The notes below the pieces were generated by a model. The model ran no database searches, was not told the DNA's origin, and was given only the letters and a program-made list of their open reading frames with translations. A DNA stretch of 25,278 bases from Deinococcus seoulensis (GTDB lineage Bacteria; Deinococcota; Deinococci; Deinococcales; Deinococcaceae), in contig NZ_BMQM01000047.1 in NCBI RefSeq assembly GCF_014648115.1, positions 1-25,278 on the forward strand. The letters are read 5' to 3'. Both the position numbers and the translations under genes were made by a program. Below, piece by piece: positions 1 through 8,975 of this stretch; within the stretch, counting starts at the first letter, position 1, and the number at the start of each line of letters is the position of its first letter.

Positions 1-316
1 CACCCGACTCATCCTTCTTGAGCGTCCTGGGCGCAGGGTCACTCTCGTGAACCGGCGGTGTCCCTGAGCACCTGCGGCGCGTTCAGACGAACGCCCCACC
101 GAAGGACTCCTGACCGCGTCCCACTGGGGGGCTGCAGACAGGCCCTAAAAGGTACCCGCCGCGCCGCACTCTGTCAAGGTGCGCTCCGGACACCTGACGG
201 TCTGTGTGCTGGGGCCACGCATCTCGGCGCAGACGCGCCACGCAGCTTGGCTCAGTGCCCACCCTCACAGGCTGGGCATGCAGCATGGGCAGTGTGAATG
301 CTGGCCCGCGGACCGC

Positions 317-350
317 TCATGGGGGTTCCGTCTTCATGGGGGTTCCGTCT
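317..350. repeat. Perfect 17-bp tandem duplication
   Basis: The unit TCATGGGGGTTCCGTCT occurs at 317-333 and again, without a gap, at 334-350. Both copies are identical. It looks like a recent slippage or duplication event in non-coding DNA. No function can be assigned. Confidence 0.9.
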
Positions 351-426
351 GTCGCGCTGACGATCCGGAACGTCACCGGGTTGCCGGCCGCATGTCCGGA
401 GGGGCACCCGGCTCTCACTCGCATCT

Positions 427-472
427 GTTCGGACCCAATGGCCTTTGCAGCCCATTCAATCGGAGTCCGTAT
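427..472 (+). repeat. 46-bp dispersed repeat, copy 1
   Basis: This segment runs from GTTCGGA to GAGTCCGTAT and contains the core AGCCCATTCAATC. A second copy of the same length lies at 24564-24609 in the same orientation, with about 80% identity by eye. The shared block is CTTTG(C/T)AGCCCATTCAATC(G/A)GAGTC. It could be a small dispersed repeat or a remnant of a mobile-element end. Copy 1 has no transposase beside it. Confidence 0.7.
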
Positions 473-583
473 CAGGGGTGCCCACCTGACGCGCGGTGGT
501 ACTGCATCCGCGCCGGGTTCATCGTCTGTGTGGCGGGGCTTGTGATGGGCTTCACGCAGGGTCGCCCGCGCCGCGCAGGGCTG

Positions 584-595
584 CACACTGCGGGC
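584..595 (+). promoter_or_regulatory. Probable -10 element of a leaderless promoter for the SDR gene
   Basis: CACACT (584-589) is followed by GCGGGC and then directly by the ATG at 596. The spacing fits a -10 hexamer whose transcript begins at or next to the start codon. The same GCGGGY spacer lies between a TANNNT box and the start codon of the genes at 14354 (-) and 23134 (+). No convincing -35 is visible, and the hexamer departs from TANNNT at its first base. Confidence 0.45.
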
Positions 596-1618
596 ATGAG
601 AATCCCGAAACGACTGCTGCTGACCGCTGCCGTGGGGGCTGTCGCCGCCCGCCGCGCCTTCCGTGCGCCGTACGACCTGACGGGACGCGCGGCGCTGATC
701 ACGGGCGGGTCGCGGGGACTGGGGCTGGCACTGGCCCGCGAACTGCTGGACCGGGGGGCGCGCGTGACCCTGATGGCACGCTCGGCCGATGATCTGGAAC
801 GCGCGCAGGTCAGCCTGAACGCGGGCGAGCGGGTGCAGATCGTGGCGGGTGACGTGACCGTCGCAGCCGACATCGAGCGGGCCACCGGGGAGACGGTGCG
901 GGCGCACGGGCGCCTGGACGTGCTGGTGAACAACGCGGGCCTGATTCAGGTGGGTCCGCTGGCGGACATGACCGAGGGCGACTTCCGGGAGATCCTGGAG
1001 GTGAACGCCCTGGCGCCGCTGCGCCTGACGCTCGCGGCGCGTCCGCACCTGCGGGGCGGGGGGCGCGTGCTGATCGTGTCGTCGGTGGGGGGACGGGTGG
1101 CAGTGCCGCACCTCGCGCCGTACTCGGTGAGCAAGTTCGCCTCGGCGGGGCTGGGACAGGCGCTGCGGACGGAACTGGCGCGGGAGGGTATCACGGTCAC
1201 GACGGTCCTGCCGAGCCTGATGCGAACCGGGAGTCCCATGAATGCCAGCGTGAAGGGCAGCCACGCACAGGAGTACGCGTGGTTCGCCACGGCGGACAGT
1301 CTGCCGGTGGTGTCGCTGGACGCGCGGGAGGCGGCGCGGCGCATCGTGGACGCCCTGGTGCGTGGGGACGCGGAGACCATGGTGGGCGGCCCGGCGTGGC
1401 TGCTGCGGGTAGCGCAGACGCTGGCCCCGCAACTCACGGCGGACCTGATGGGCCTGACCAACCGACTGCTGCCCGCCCCGGCCGGTTCCACCGTCACGCG
1501 GGTGGGACGTGAGGTGGAGGGCGCGGTCACTCAGGGGAATCCCATCAAGCGCGCGGCCGAGGTGGAGTTCAACCAGCTCGGAGCGCACCGAGACGGGACG
1601 CCTGGCGACCTGAAGTGA
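596..1618 (+). CDS. Short-chain dehydrogenase/reductase (SDR) family oxidoreductase
   Basis: This is a 340-residue classical SDR, predicted to be an NAD(P)(H)-dependent oxidoreductase of unknown substrate. The cofactor motif TGGSRGLG lies at residues 36-43, NNAG at 112-115, and the catalytic Ser and YxxxK at about S163 and Y176/K180 (APYSVSK). The N-terminal 25 residues form a short hydrophobic, Ala-rich segment that could be a membrane anchor. The C-terminal ~100 residues exceed the ~250-residue core and are of the kind found in long SDRs. The start at 596 is chosen because coding character begins there and a promoter-like CACACT sits just upstream; the frame itself stays open further upstream. 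A terminator-like hairpin follows the stop, so it is probably a separate transcription unit from the next two genes. Confidence 0.9.
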   Translation: MRIPKRLLLTAAVGAVAARRAFRAPYDLTGRAALITGGSRGLGLALARELLDRGARVTLMARSADDLERAQVSLNAGERVQIVAGDVTVAADIERATGETVRAHGRLDVLVNNAGLIQVGPLADMTEGDFREILEVNALAPLRLTLAARPHLRGGGRVLIVSSVGGRVAVPHLAPYSVSKFASAGLGQALRTELAREGITVTTVLPSLMRTGSPMNASVKGSHAQEYAWFATADSLPVVSLDAREAARRIVDALVRGDAETMVGGPAWLLRVAQTLAPQLTADLMGLTNRLLPAPAGSTVTRVGREVEGAVTQGNPIKRAAEVEFNQLGAHRDGTPGDLK

Positions 1619-1644
1619 CTCTTGGGCAGACGGTCACACAGTGA

Positions 1645-1675
1645 CCCGCCCCGCAAAGGGTCCGTCCGGGGCGGG
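1645..1675 (+). terminator. GC-rich hairpin downstream of the SDR gene
   Basis: CCCGCCCCG (1645-1653) pairs perfectly with CGGGGCGGG (1667-1675) around a 13-nt loop. A second small hairpin, AGCTGG-CAG-CCAGCT, follows at 1679-1693. There is no T-run directly after the first stem, so it is either a weak intrinsic terminator or a GC-rich barrier typical of high-GC genomes. Confidence 0.5.
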
Positions 1676-1765
1676 ATTAGCTGGCAGCCAGCTTCCACTC
1701 TGCACTCCATTCCATCCGTTTTCTTTCCCCGCACGCCCGCTGGCGTGCGCCGCTGGAGGTTCCCC

Positions 1766-2520
1766 ATGAGCGAAGACCGACCCATCCCGAACCCGAACGA
1801 CCCGGCCGCCCTGCCGGAGGCCGACCTGACAGAGACTGGCACTGCGCACCTGCCCACGCTGGAGCGCTCCGTGATGGGCAGCGTCGGCGTGGCCCTGATG
1901 GGCGCCGGTCTGCGCAGCGCCCGCCCCTTTCAGAAACTCGTGCTGGGGGGCGTGGGGGCCGGCCTGACCGCGATGGCCGCCACGGGCCGCAATCCCATCG
2001 CGGCCGCCCTGAAAATCCGGCAGACCGGGCACGGCGAGGTGCTCGTGCGTGACGCCGTCACGGTCGGGAAGCCCGCAGACGTCCTGTACGGCGTGTGGCG
2101 GAACCTGACGGGCCTGCCGCGCCTGATGACGCACCTGCAATCGGTCGAGGTGCTGGACGACACGCAGTCCCGCTGGACAGTGCAGGCGCCCACCGGGACG
2201 GTCAGCTGGGACGCGCAGATCACGGCGGACGAACCGGGCCACCGCCTCGCGTGGGCGTCCCTGCCGGGCGCAGCCATCGAGAACCACGGCGAGGTGGTAT
2301 TCCGCACGGCGCCCGGTGACCGGGGCACGGAAGTCGTGGTGCGCCTCGCCTACCGCCCACCCGGTGGAACGCTCGGCGCCGTGACCGCGCGCCTGTTCGG
2401 GGAGGAACCCGCGCAGCAACTGCGCGACGACCTGATGCGCTTCAAACGGGAACAGGAACTGGGCTTCGCGCCCACCACCGAAGGTCAGAGCAGCGGCCGC
2501 GCCACCCACGGGGGGCAGGC

Positions 2521-2524
<4 letters not shown>
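1766..2524 (+). CDS. SRPBCC-family (cyclase/dehydrase-like) protein with N-terminal hydrophobic segment
   Basis: This is a 252-residue protein. Residues ~35-82 are Gly/Ala-rich and hydrophobic, resembling the inner-membrane segments often fused to this family. Residues ~90-232 have the START/SRPBCC pattern: a lead strand with a DAVTV-type motif, the helix [14 protein letters not shown], then strands rich in W, V and G ([22 protein letters not shown]), and a final long helix. This fold binds hydrophobic ligands, but the ligand here is unknown. The start at 1766 is set by a GGAGGT Shine-Dalgarno at 1755-1760. The last codon overlaps the start of the dehydrogenase (ATGA), so the two are translationally coupled and probably act in the same process. 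Whether it is an enzyme or a lipid-binding protein cannot be told from sequence. Confidence 0.85.
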
Positions 2525-3699
<1,175 letters not shown>

Positions 3700-3746
3700 G
3701 CCGGATGATTCGCCTGAGTTCTTGTGGGGAAGTCTCGCGGATCGCA

Positions 3747-3796
3747 GCCTGTATGCACTCGACAGGCCCATCAGTGTCCGCCCAGTGCATACAGGC
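3747..3796. repeat. 13-bp perfect inverted repeat
   Basis: GCCTGTATGCACT (3747-3759) and AGTGCATACAGGC (3784-3796) are exact reverse complements separated by 24 nt. It lies 47 nt past the dehydrogenase stop and is not followed by a T-run. It could be a terminator, a protein-binding site, or part of a mobile repeat. Confidence 0.85.
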
Positions 3797-3991
3797 GCAG
3801 CCTTTCAGGGCTCCCTCTGTCCGGAATGCGGGAGCCTCGGGAGCCGGGGCGGGTGCCAGGCGTAGACGGCGCGGTTGTCGTTCCGGATCGTCACGGACAG
3901 ACGGCGCTCCATCGTCCGTTCGCGGACAGCGGCTCCAACTGAGCCTGCCACCGCCAGCGGTTCCAGAACCGCGTCTGGAACTGCCCTTCGA

Positions 3992-4017
3992 GAAGCCTCA
4001 TCTCTCGGTGAGGCTTC
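3992..4017 (-). terminator. Hairpin downstream of the usher gene
   Basis: GAAGCCTCA (3992-4000) pairs perfectly with TGAGGCTTC (4009-4017) around an 8-nt loop. It lies about 60 nt past the usher stop as read on the minus strand. It is the best terminator candidate for the pilus operon, though no long T-tract follows. Confidence 0.5.
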
Positions 4018-4075
4018 AGGCTGTTGCGGCAGCAGCTTCCGAAAGGGGAAACTGCGTGACTGGATCAGGCCGCAG

Positions 4076-6232
4076 TCACGGGTTGCAGCGGACGGTGCCC
4101 TGGGTGCCCGGCTGGCCGAGTGTCACGCGGCACTGTTCCCCGTTCTCCAGAATGAGTTCCGCCGTCGTCGCGGCCGGCTGAACGGGAATCAGCGCGGTGC
4201 CGAATCCGTCCAGTGTGAATTCCTGCCCGTCCGGCAGGCGAACGGTGCCGTAGGTCGCTTCTGCTCCGGCGAACGTCAGGAACTGGAGGACCTGGGACCG
4301 CTGGAAGTTGCCTCGCCAGTTCACGCGCACAGCCCCAGCATCCAGCGTGCCGAGTTGCAGTTTGGCTTCTCGCACCGTGATCTCGATGGGGAGCGTGGCG
4401 GTGTCCACCTGAATCTCTGCCTCTTCTCCGGGAGAGACCGCGAGTACCAGCGACCCGTTGGCGTCCGTTCGGCCCTGCAGGACTCCCGAGACGAAGATGG
4501 GCAGGTTGGGAACTCCGGTTTCCAGCAGGACAGATACCGTCCCTCCGCGCACCGAGCGGGCGTACGCGCGGCCCTGCGTGAACGCGGCGGCGCCCGCCAC
4601 GTTCAGGGCCACCTGTCCGTCCGATCCCGCTCCGACCTTCACGTCCGTGACGCCCTGCCGTTCGTACTCGCCGTACAGCAGGCCCGCGCCGTACGTCAGG
4701 GTGGCCCGCTGGCCCGGTGCGGGAGTAAAGGTCGTGGTGGCCCGCACGGAGGGCGAGCCCGTACCTCCTGCGGCACTCACGACGGAACTCCACTGCGGGT
4801 CCGGTCTGTACCCGAGCGTCAGACTGAACTGCCGGGAGCGTTCACCGACGCGCGCCGCAGCACTCACGCGGACCTGATCGGTCAGGTCACCGCTGGCCTG
4901 CACGCGGCCGAACCAGCCGTCCTGCGCGCCACTGAATCCCACACCCGCCGTACCAGCAATTCCCTTCACGGTGGAAGAGAGACTGAGTTCTGCGTTGCTC
5001 GCCCGAGGGTTGCGCACAGGCACTTCCGCCCGCAGCCCCAGACCGACCTGATCGCCGAGTCGAGTGCTCAGGGCAGCGGACACTGCCGCGCCGGACGTCC
5101 CCTCCGGACGGGAGACTCCGACACTCAGTGTGTGGTTCTCACCGGCGGTCGTGATGACCAGCGCGCCACTGGTCTCGCCTGCTTTCACGCTGGCCTGCCC
5201 GCTGACGGTTACGGCCGAAGACAGCCCGTACGCCGCCTGGGCCGCCGCGTAAGGCGCGGCGCCCAGCGCACCCGCTTCCACGGTCGCCCGGGTCGTCCCG
5301 GGTGGCAGGAGGGCCGCCGGGAACCGGTAATCGGCCGACACTTCGCGCCGCCCGGTGGCGTCCTCCACGGTGGCCACAATGCTGCCGGAACTTCCGGAAA
5401 GCGGCACCTGCTGGAACAGGACGCGGCCCGCACCAAGGGTCCAGCGGCCCAGTCGCTTCCCGCCAGAGCTCAGGGTCACGGTGCCCGGCAACGGCAGGTT
5501 CACCGTGAATGCCGTGAGGCGCGCCGCGCGGATCTCGCCCGTCGCCTGAACGCCGCTCAGCAGGTCCTGCCCGCCAGTCAGGCGCGGCGGTACGTTCCAG
5601 CCGACCTGCACGTGAGAATCCCGGTCCAGCTGGTAACGTGCGGACGCGGACGGCGTGGCCTGCACGGCCCGCGCCGACGACCCGCTTTCCGTGACACCCA
5701 CCCGCGCGCTGACCGGACCCTGCGTGAACGTGCCTTCCAGCCGGGCACGCTGCTCGAGGACACCCGAACCAGACCGGTACAGGTCCATGCCGTACTCCAC
5801 CGAGTACAGCGGAATGTCCGTCACGGTGTCCGGCGCGGCCACTTCAGGCGGCGTTCCGACGTTCACCACGTACTCCGGCAGCAGCTTCAGCTGCGGCTCG
5901 AACGTGACGGACAGCTGCTCTGGGTCGAACGTGGCACCCAGCGCGGCACTCAGCCGCGTGAAGGCCAGACTGTCGCACACGGCGCGTTCCTCACCGTACC
6001 GTTCCTCGCCGGGTTTCAGGGCGTCGATCTGCACCCACACCTGACCGGCCGGTCGGCGCACCAGGAACGTTCCCCGGTTCACGCCGCCCACGCGCACGTC
6101 CGCGAGTTCCTCCGGAGCGTCGCAGACCGGAGCGACCTGCTGCGCTCCCGCCGAGGCACTCAGAGCGGCCAGGAACGCCGTGAGAACCGCGCAACGCCTC
6201 ACGAACAGCCGCTCGGGCCGTTCACTTCGCAT
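4076..6232 (-). CDS. Fimbrial outer-membrane usher protein (chaperone-usher pathway)
   Basis: This 718-residue protein is predicted to be the outer-membrane pore that receives chaperone-subunit complexes and assembles and secretes the pilus. A signal peptide covers residues 1-30 (hydrophobic AVLTAFLAALSASAGA). The next part (residues ~40-90) has the usher N-terminal pattern xVRVGGxxxGTF...WVQIDALK, with cysteines at 37 and 86. The middle is dominated by alternating, Gly/Ser/Thr-rich amphipathic strands expected of a large beta-barrel. The C-terminal part has two beta-sandwich-like stretches ending with C701 and C716, a likely disulfide. It is shorter than well-known ushers (about 800-880 residues), as is common in archaic/spore-coat-U systems. 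Its start overlaps the chaperone's end by 11 bp, so the two are coupled. It is last in the operon. Confidence 0.85.
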   Translation of the reverse strand: MRSERPERLFVRRCAVLTAFLAALSASAGAQQVAPVCDAPEELADVRVGGVNRGTFLVRRPAGQVWVQIDALKPGEERYGEERAVCDSLAFTRLSAALGATFDPEQLSVTFEPQLKLLPEYVVNVGTPPEVAAPDTVTDIPLYSVEYGMDLYRSGSGVLEQRARLEGTFTQGPVSARVGVTESGSSARAVQATPSASARYQLDRDSHVQVGWNVPPRLTGGQDLLSGVQATGEIRAARLTAFTVNLPLPGTVTLSSGGKRLGRWTLGAGRVLFQQVPLSGSSGSIVATVEDATGRREVSADYRFPAALLPPGTTRATVEAGALGAAPYAAAQAAYGLSSAVTVSGQASVKAGETSGALVITTAGENHTLSVGVSRPEGTSGAAVSAALSTRLGDQVGLGLRAEVPVRNPRASNAELSLSSTVKGIAGTAGVGFSGAQDGWFGRVQASGDLTDQVRVSAAARVGERSRQFSLTLGYRPDPQWSSVVSAAGGTGSPSVRATTTFTPAPGQRATLTYGAGLLYGEYERQGVTDVKVGAGSDGQVALNVAGAAAFTQGRAYARSVRGGTVSVLLETGVPNLPIFVSGVLQGRTDANGSLVLAVSPGEEAEIQVDTATLPIEITVREAKLQLGTLDAGAVRVNWRGNFQRSQVLQFLTFAGAEATYGTVRLPDGQEFTLDGFGTALIPVQPAATTAELILENGEQCRVTLGQPGTQGTVRCNP

Positions 6233-6932
6233 CGACCATCAACCTCACGGGCTTCTGATCCCGGTCCGTCGCCGTGAACTCCAGCGTCGCGGCGTTCTGC
6301 GCCTCCGCCGGGAGCGGTACCTGCATCGTGACCCCACTCAGCACGTACTGCGCGCCCAGATCGAACGCCTGCCCGCCCGCCGTGACGCGGATGTTCCGGA
6401 ACACGCCATACCCATCCCCGCTGTTACGCAGCACCAGCGCCCTGGGCGCACCCGCCGGGGACAGCGTCACGCTGATCTGTGGTTTCGCGGCGGAACGCTC
6501 CACGAACAGCGGCAAGCTGAACACGTACCGGGGCGTGATGGTCGCCCCCGTGGCCCCCGCCGCCCCGGACGGCGCGGCCGTCACCTTCTGCCGCAGAATC
6601 AGGCGGTACGTGACCGACGCCGACGTCGGCGTCTGCCGCAACGCCACGCGCACCACCTGACTGCGGCCCGCCGCGACCGTGAACGACCCCGGACTGACCA
6701 CCGCGTCTCGCGTGGGCACCAGCACTTCCTGCCCGTCCCGCTGCGTCCACGCCACCACTTCCGCCGTGAACGCCGCCTCGTCCGTGTCCGTGTTCGTGAC
6801 GGTCGTGGACGTCGTCAGACCCTGCGCGGGGTTCAGGTTCAGCAGGACCGGACTCATCACGAACCTCGCCGCGTCAACCTGCCCGGCGAGCAACACACCC
6901 ATCAACAACGCAACTCTTCTGAAATTTGACAT
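6222..6932 (-). CDS. Periplasmic pilus-assembly chaperone (PapD-like)
   Basis: This is a 236-residue protein with a signal peptide (residues ~1-21, MSNFRRVALLMGVLLAGQVDA). The mature part has two immunoglobulin-like domains. The first has the family pattern SPVLLNLNP...TTVTNTDTDEAAF, the G1 strand SQVVRVALR at 91-99 with alternating hydrophobic residues that complete pilus subunits, and TYRLIL at 108-113. The second domain runs from about 130 to the end. The start at 6932 is preferred over 6938 because CTAAGGA lies at a good distance upstream. It ends inside the usher start region (11-bp overlap). It is expected to fold and cap the four spore-coat-U subunits encoded upstream. Confidence 0.87.
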   Translation of the reverse strand: MSNFRRVALLMGVLLAGQVDAARFVMSPVLLNLNPAQGLTTSTTVTNTDTDEAAFTAEVVAWTQRDGQEVLVPTRDAVVSPGSFTVAAGRSQVVRVALRQTPTSASVTYRLILRQKVTAAPSGAAGATGATITPRYVFSLPLFVERSAAKPQISVTLSPAGAPRALVLRNSGDGYGVFRNIRVTAGGQAFDLGAQYVLSGVTMQVPLPAEAQNAATLEFTATDRDQKPVRLMVDAK

Positions 6933-6990
6933 GATCATCCTTAGGTCTGCGGCGGTGAACGCCTGAAAAAAGCTTCCTCTGTTAATGAGC

Positions 6991-7020
6991 AACCCGGGCA
7001 GGACGCAGCCCGCCCGGGTT
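6991..7020 (-). promoter_or_regulatory. Intercistronic hairpin between the last subunit and the chaperone
   Basis: AACCCGGGC (6991-6999) and GCCCGGGTT (7012-7020) form a perfect 9-bp stem with a 12-nt loop, starting at the very stop codon of the fourth spore-coat-U gene. No T-run follows on the minus strand. It may act as a partial terminator or RNA-stabilising stem, giving more subunit than chaperone/usher mRNA. That role is inference. Confidence 0.5.
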
Positions 7021-7436
7021 CAAAAAATGACGGTCAATGTCAGGTCGTCCGTGTACTCTCCCGTCACCGCGCCCCACTGCCCCGCCGGGACCGTCACGGG
7101 AAGGGTCAGCGTCCCCCCCACGACCCGCAGGGCCGCCGCGTTCGGAATCACGTACGCCAGCGAGGAAGACCCGAATCGCATGACGCCCAGGAACCGGCCC
7201 GTACTCACCTCGAGTCTGCCGCCCGCACTGCTGAGCTGCACACCACCGACAGACTCGCCGCCGCTGCACGTGACGGGCACCTGCAACGACACCTGCCAGT
7301 CCTGCGCGTACTGGTAAGCCCCGACAGCCCCCGGAACCGGAGCACCGAACACACACGACGCCTGGACGGCCCCGCACAGGCAGGCGATCAGCGCCGCACT
7401 CCTGACCCAGTGACCCGCAGCAGCCCGTCCAGGCAC
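7020..7436 (-). CDS. Spore coat U (SCPU) domain protein, candidate pilus tip subunit
   Basis: This 138-residue secreted protein begins with GTG at 7436, two bases after the previous gene's TAA. The signal peptide ends at about residue 26 (ALIACLCGAVQA). The mature protein starts almost at once with C28, paired in the usual SCPU way with C57. The C-terminal segment GQWGAVTGEYTDDLTLTVIF is the family's final strand. Unlike the other three subunits here, there is no ~13-17-residue hydrophobic-alternating stretch before the first cysteine. It therefore seems to lack an N-terminal donor strand, as expected for a subunit at the pilus tip. It is also the subunit nearest the chaperone and usher genes. 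The tip role is inference. Confidence 0.8.
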   Translation of the reverse strand: MPGRAAAGHWVRSAALIACLCGAVQASCVFGAPVPGAVGAYQYAQDWQVSLQVPVTCSGGESVGGVQLSSAGGRLEVSTGRFLGVMRFGSSSLAYVIPNAAALRVVGGTLTLPVTVPAGQWGAVTGEYTDDLTLTVIF

Positions 7437-7438
7437 GC

Positions 7439-7942
7439 TTAGAACTCCACCGTGAAATCAACCGTGCCGGTATAGAACCCGGTCGGCGCACCGAACTGCG
7501 CCTGCTGGGGGTAACCCGCGAAAATGTTCGACGGGTACCTCACGGCGCCCTTGAAAGGGCCATTGGCTTGGATGTTACTGCTAACAGGCGAGTACCAGAC
7601 CAGCGTATTGAGAGTCGGATTGCCCGGAGTGCCGTCCAGCGTCAGGGGCACCGTGATGGCCGTCCCTCTCGCCGTGGCAGCGGCACTCCCACCGATGCGG
7701 CGGCCTGTCAGTGACGTGCCCGCGTTGCAGAACACGCTTACACCCACCGAACCGGCGCTGTCACTGTATCCGCTAGCCAGGGCCGCCTCGTAATCGCTCA
7801 TATTAATTTCGGAATTACTGTTGCCCGTACTAAACTGACAGGCCGACTGGGTCGCCGCGTTGACGGTGACTGTGTTGGTCATGGTGGCTGCAGTAGCGGT
7901 TGAAAGCCAGATAATCGGCAGGGTAAAACAGAGTGATTTCAT
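7439..7942 (-). CDS. Spore coat U (SCPU) domain pilus subunit
   Basis: This is a 167-residue protein with a signal peptide (residues 1-19, MKSLCFTLPIIWLSTATAA). The mature N-terminus ATMTNTVTVNAATQSAC has the alternating pattern of a donor strand, followed by C35 and C72 (expected disulfide). The end FYTGTVDFTVEF is the SCPU C-terminal strand. The start at 7942 is favoured by GGAG about 8 nt upstream; an ATG one codon earlier (7945) is also possible. Base composition is somewhat less GC-rich than the flanking genes. It is probably a structural pilin secreted and assembled by the downstream chaperone and usher. It is the longest of the four subunits, with an insertion around residues 110-145. 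Confidence 0.85.
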   Translation of the reverse strand: MKSLCFTLPIIWLSTATAATMTNTVTVNAATQSACQFSTGNSNSEINMSDYEAALASGYSDSAGSVGVSVFCNAGTSLTGRRIGGSAAATARGTAITVPLTLDGTPGNPTLNTLVWYSPVSSNIQANGPFKGAVRYPSNIFAGYPQQAQFGAPTGFYTGTVDFTVEF

Positions 7943-8011
7943 CATGGATCTCCGAATGGCCAACTGGCAGGATAAGTAAGGCACCAGTTGACCAGAGGCA
8001 ATACCTATCGC

Positions 8012-8941
8012 TTATTGATTAATTGTTGCAGACATATCATCTATGTTCAAAAATGGGCCGTCCGTGATCTCAAGATATTTAACCCTACTCCAATTCAATT
8101 GACGAATTTCCATCGGATAACCGCGATAGCCATCGTTTACGAACTGTTCCGACGCTATTAGCATGTTGTTCGCATCATAAGCGGATAGCGTCACCGAATC
8201 TGCTCCTAGGATTGGAAAGAAGCCGCCAGCCGTGATCGATTTTATATCGAAAGTTGAACCATTATCCGCACTGATCCTACCATATGAGTCAATTAACATG
8301 CCTTTATGACCGACCGGAATTACCCCCCCTGTCAATATAAAGGGACTTTCTGATTCAAATTTAAAACCTTTTTCAATCAAGGGAAAAAGATGAGCCATCG
8401 GCGCAGCCGTATATCCTTCATCAACGAAATATGGGACGTCTTGCGGATCAAGGCTATCAAAAAGATTGAGTTCTGCATTAGCAGCGATCGCTTTGAAGCT
8501 CGAGATTTTGATATCTGTTCCACAAGTCAGCTTGATGGTGTATGTGCCACTGCTGGCATACACATGATTCTGCCGCTCAGTCGAAACGTTCGTCGGCGTT
8601 GGCGTCTGGGCAGTCGTGATCGACCCATCGCCCCAATCCACAGTGCAGCTGGTGCTGCTGGGGTAAGTGGTTTTAATATAGGCACGCGCCGTACTGTCAT
8701 TTACTTTCAGTACGTTCAGGTACGATTTACCCGCCACGACCACTTGAGGTGTCAGGCTACCAGCCAGACCCAGAGCTTCCAGATCATTCTGTACTTTAGC
8801 TTCGAACGCGGCGACATATTCATTGCCGCTCTCGGTCTGCATGCCATTGGCAAAGCTGTGTGCGGTCTGTTGAGGAGCACTCTGGGTACCACAAGCGGCG
8901 AGCAGTAGGGGAAGCAGTAACAGCGAAGCAATTTTTTTCAT
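8012..8941 (-). CDS. Secreted lipoprotein with PKD-like domain, embedded in the pilus operon
   Basis: This 309-residue protein begins MKKIASLLLLPLLLAAC, a clear lipoprotein signal with lipobox LAAC and lipidated C17. Residues ~90-150 resemble a PKD/beta-sandwich domain: CTVDWGDGS, then NHVYASSGTYTIKLTC, the typical WGDG...H.Y...GTYTV pattern with two cysteines. The remaining ~160 residues are unrecognised, with strand-rich, aromatic content. Codon use is odd: the part from about 8012 to 8560 is AT-rich with many A/T third positions, unlike every other gene here, while the N-terminal third is nearer the local norm. It sits 35 bp after one SCPU gene and before another, so it is probably co-transcribed. 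It could be an anchor or an accessory adhesin. The function is unknown. Confidence 0.75.
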   Translation of the reverse strand: MKKIASLLLLPLLLAACGTQSAPQQTAHSFANGMQTESGNEYVAAFEAKVQNDLEALGLAGSLTPQVVVAGKSYLNVLKVNDSTARAYIKTTYPSSTSCTVDWGDGSITTAQTPTPTNVSTERQNHVYASSGTYTIKLTCGTDIKISSFKAIAANAELNLFDSLDPQDVPYFVDEGYTAAPMAHLFPLIEKGFKFESESPFILTGGVIPVGHKGMLIDSYGRISADNGSTFDIKSITAGGFFPILGADSVTLSAYDANNMLIASEQFVNDGYRGYPMEIRQLNWSRVKYLEITDGPFLNIDDMSATINQ

Positions 8942-8975
8942 AGAGCGTTGACCTCAGTGGGTGTACAGAGTGGAG

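Larger units (their letters stand above)
1..583. other. Non-coding or degraded region upstream of the SDR gene
   Basis: No reading frame here has recognisable protein content. The open frames present are short or are upstream extensions of the SDR frame. The stretch holds a 17-bp tandem duplication and one copy of a 46-bp repeat, described separately. It is GC-rich but lacks the steady GC3 pattern of the neighbouring genes, so it may be decayed accessory DNA. That last point is inference. Confidence 0.5.
3700..4075. other. Convergent intergenic spacer rich in inverted repeats
   Basis: No gene is supported here. The spacer separates the 3' ends of the dehydrogenase (+) and the usher (-). It contains a 13-bp perfect inverted repeat (3747-3796), the hairpins ACGGAC/GTCCGT (3893-3919) and GTTCCAG/CTGGAAC (3960-3981), and a 9-bp hairpin (3992-4017). 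Such a run of stems could form a bidirectional terminator or a structured repeat element. Confidence 0.6.

Noticed and set aside
1..595. Upstream extension of the SDR protein to position 179
   Set aside because: The extra ~139 residues have no SDR content, and a promoter-like box sits directly before the ATG at 596.
317..1588. A 423-codon minus-strand frame over the SDR gene
   Set aside because: Shadow frame rich in Arg, His and Gln; the plus strand carries the full SDR motifs.
3875..6277. An 800-codon plus-strand frame across the usher gene
   Set aside because: Composition is rich in Arg, Gly, His and Gln with no motif, and it is antisense to a usher with signal peptide and barrel strands.
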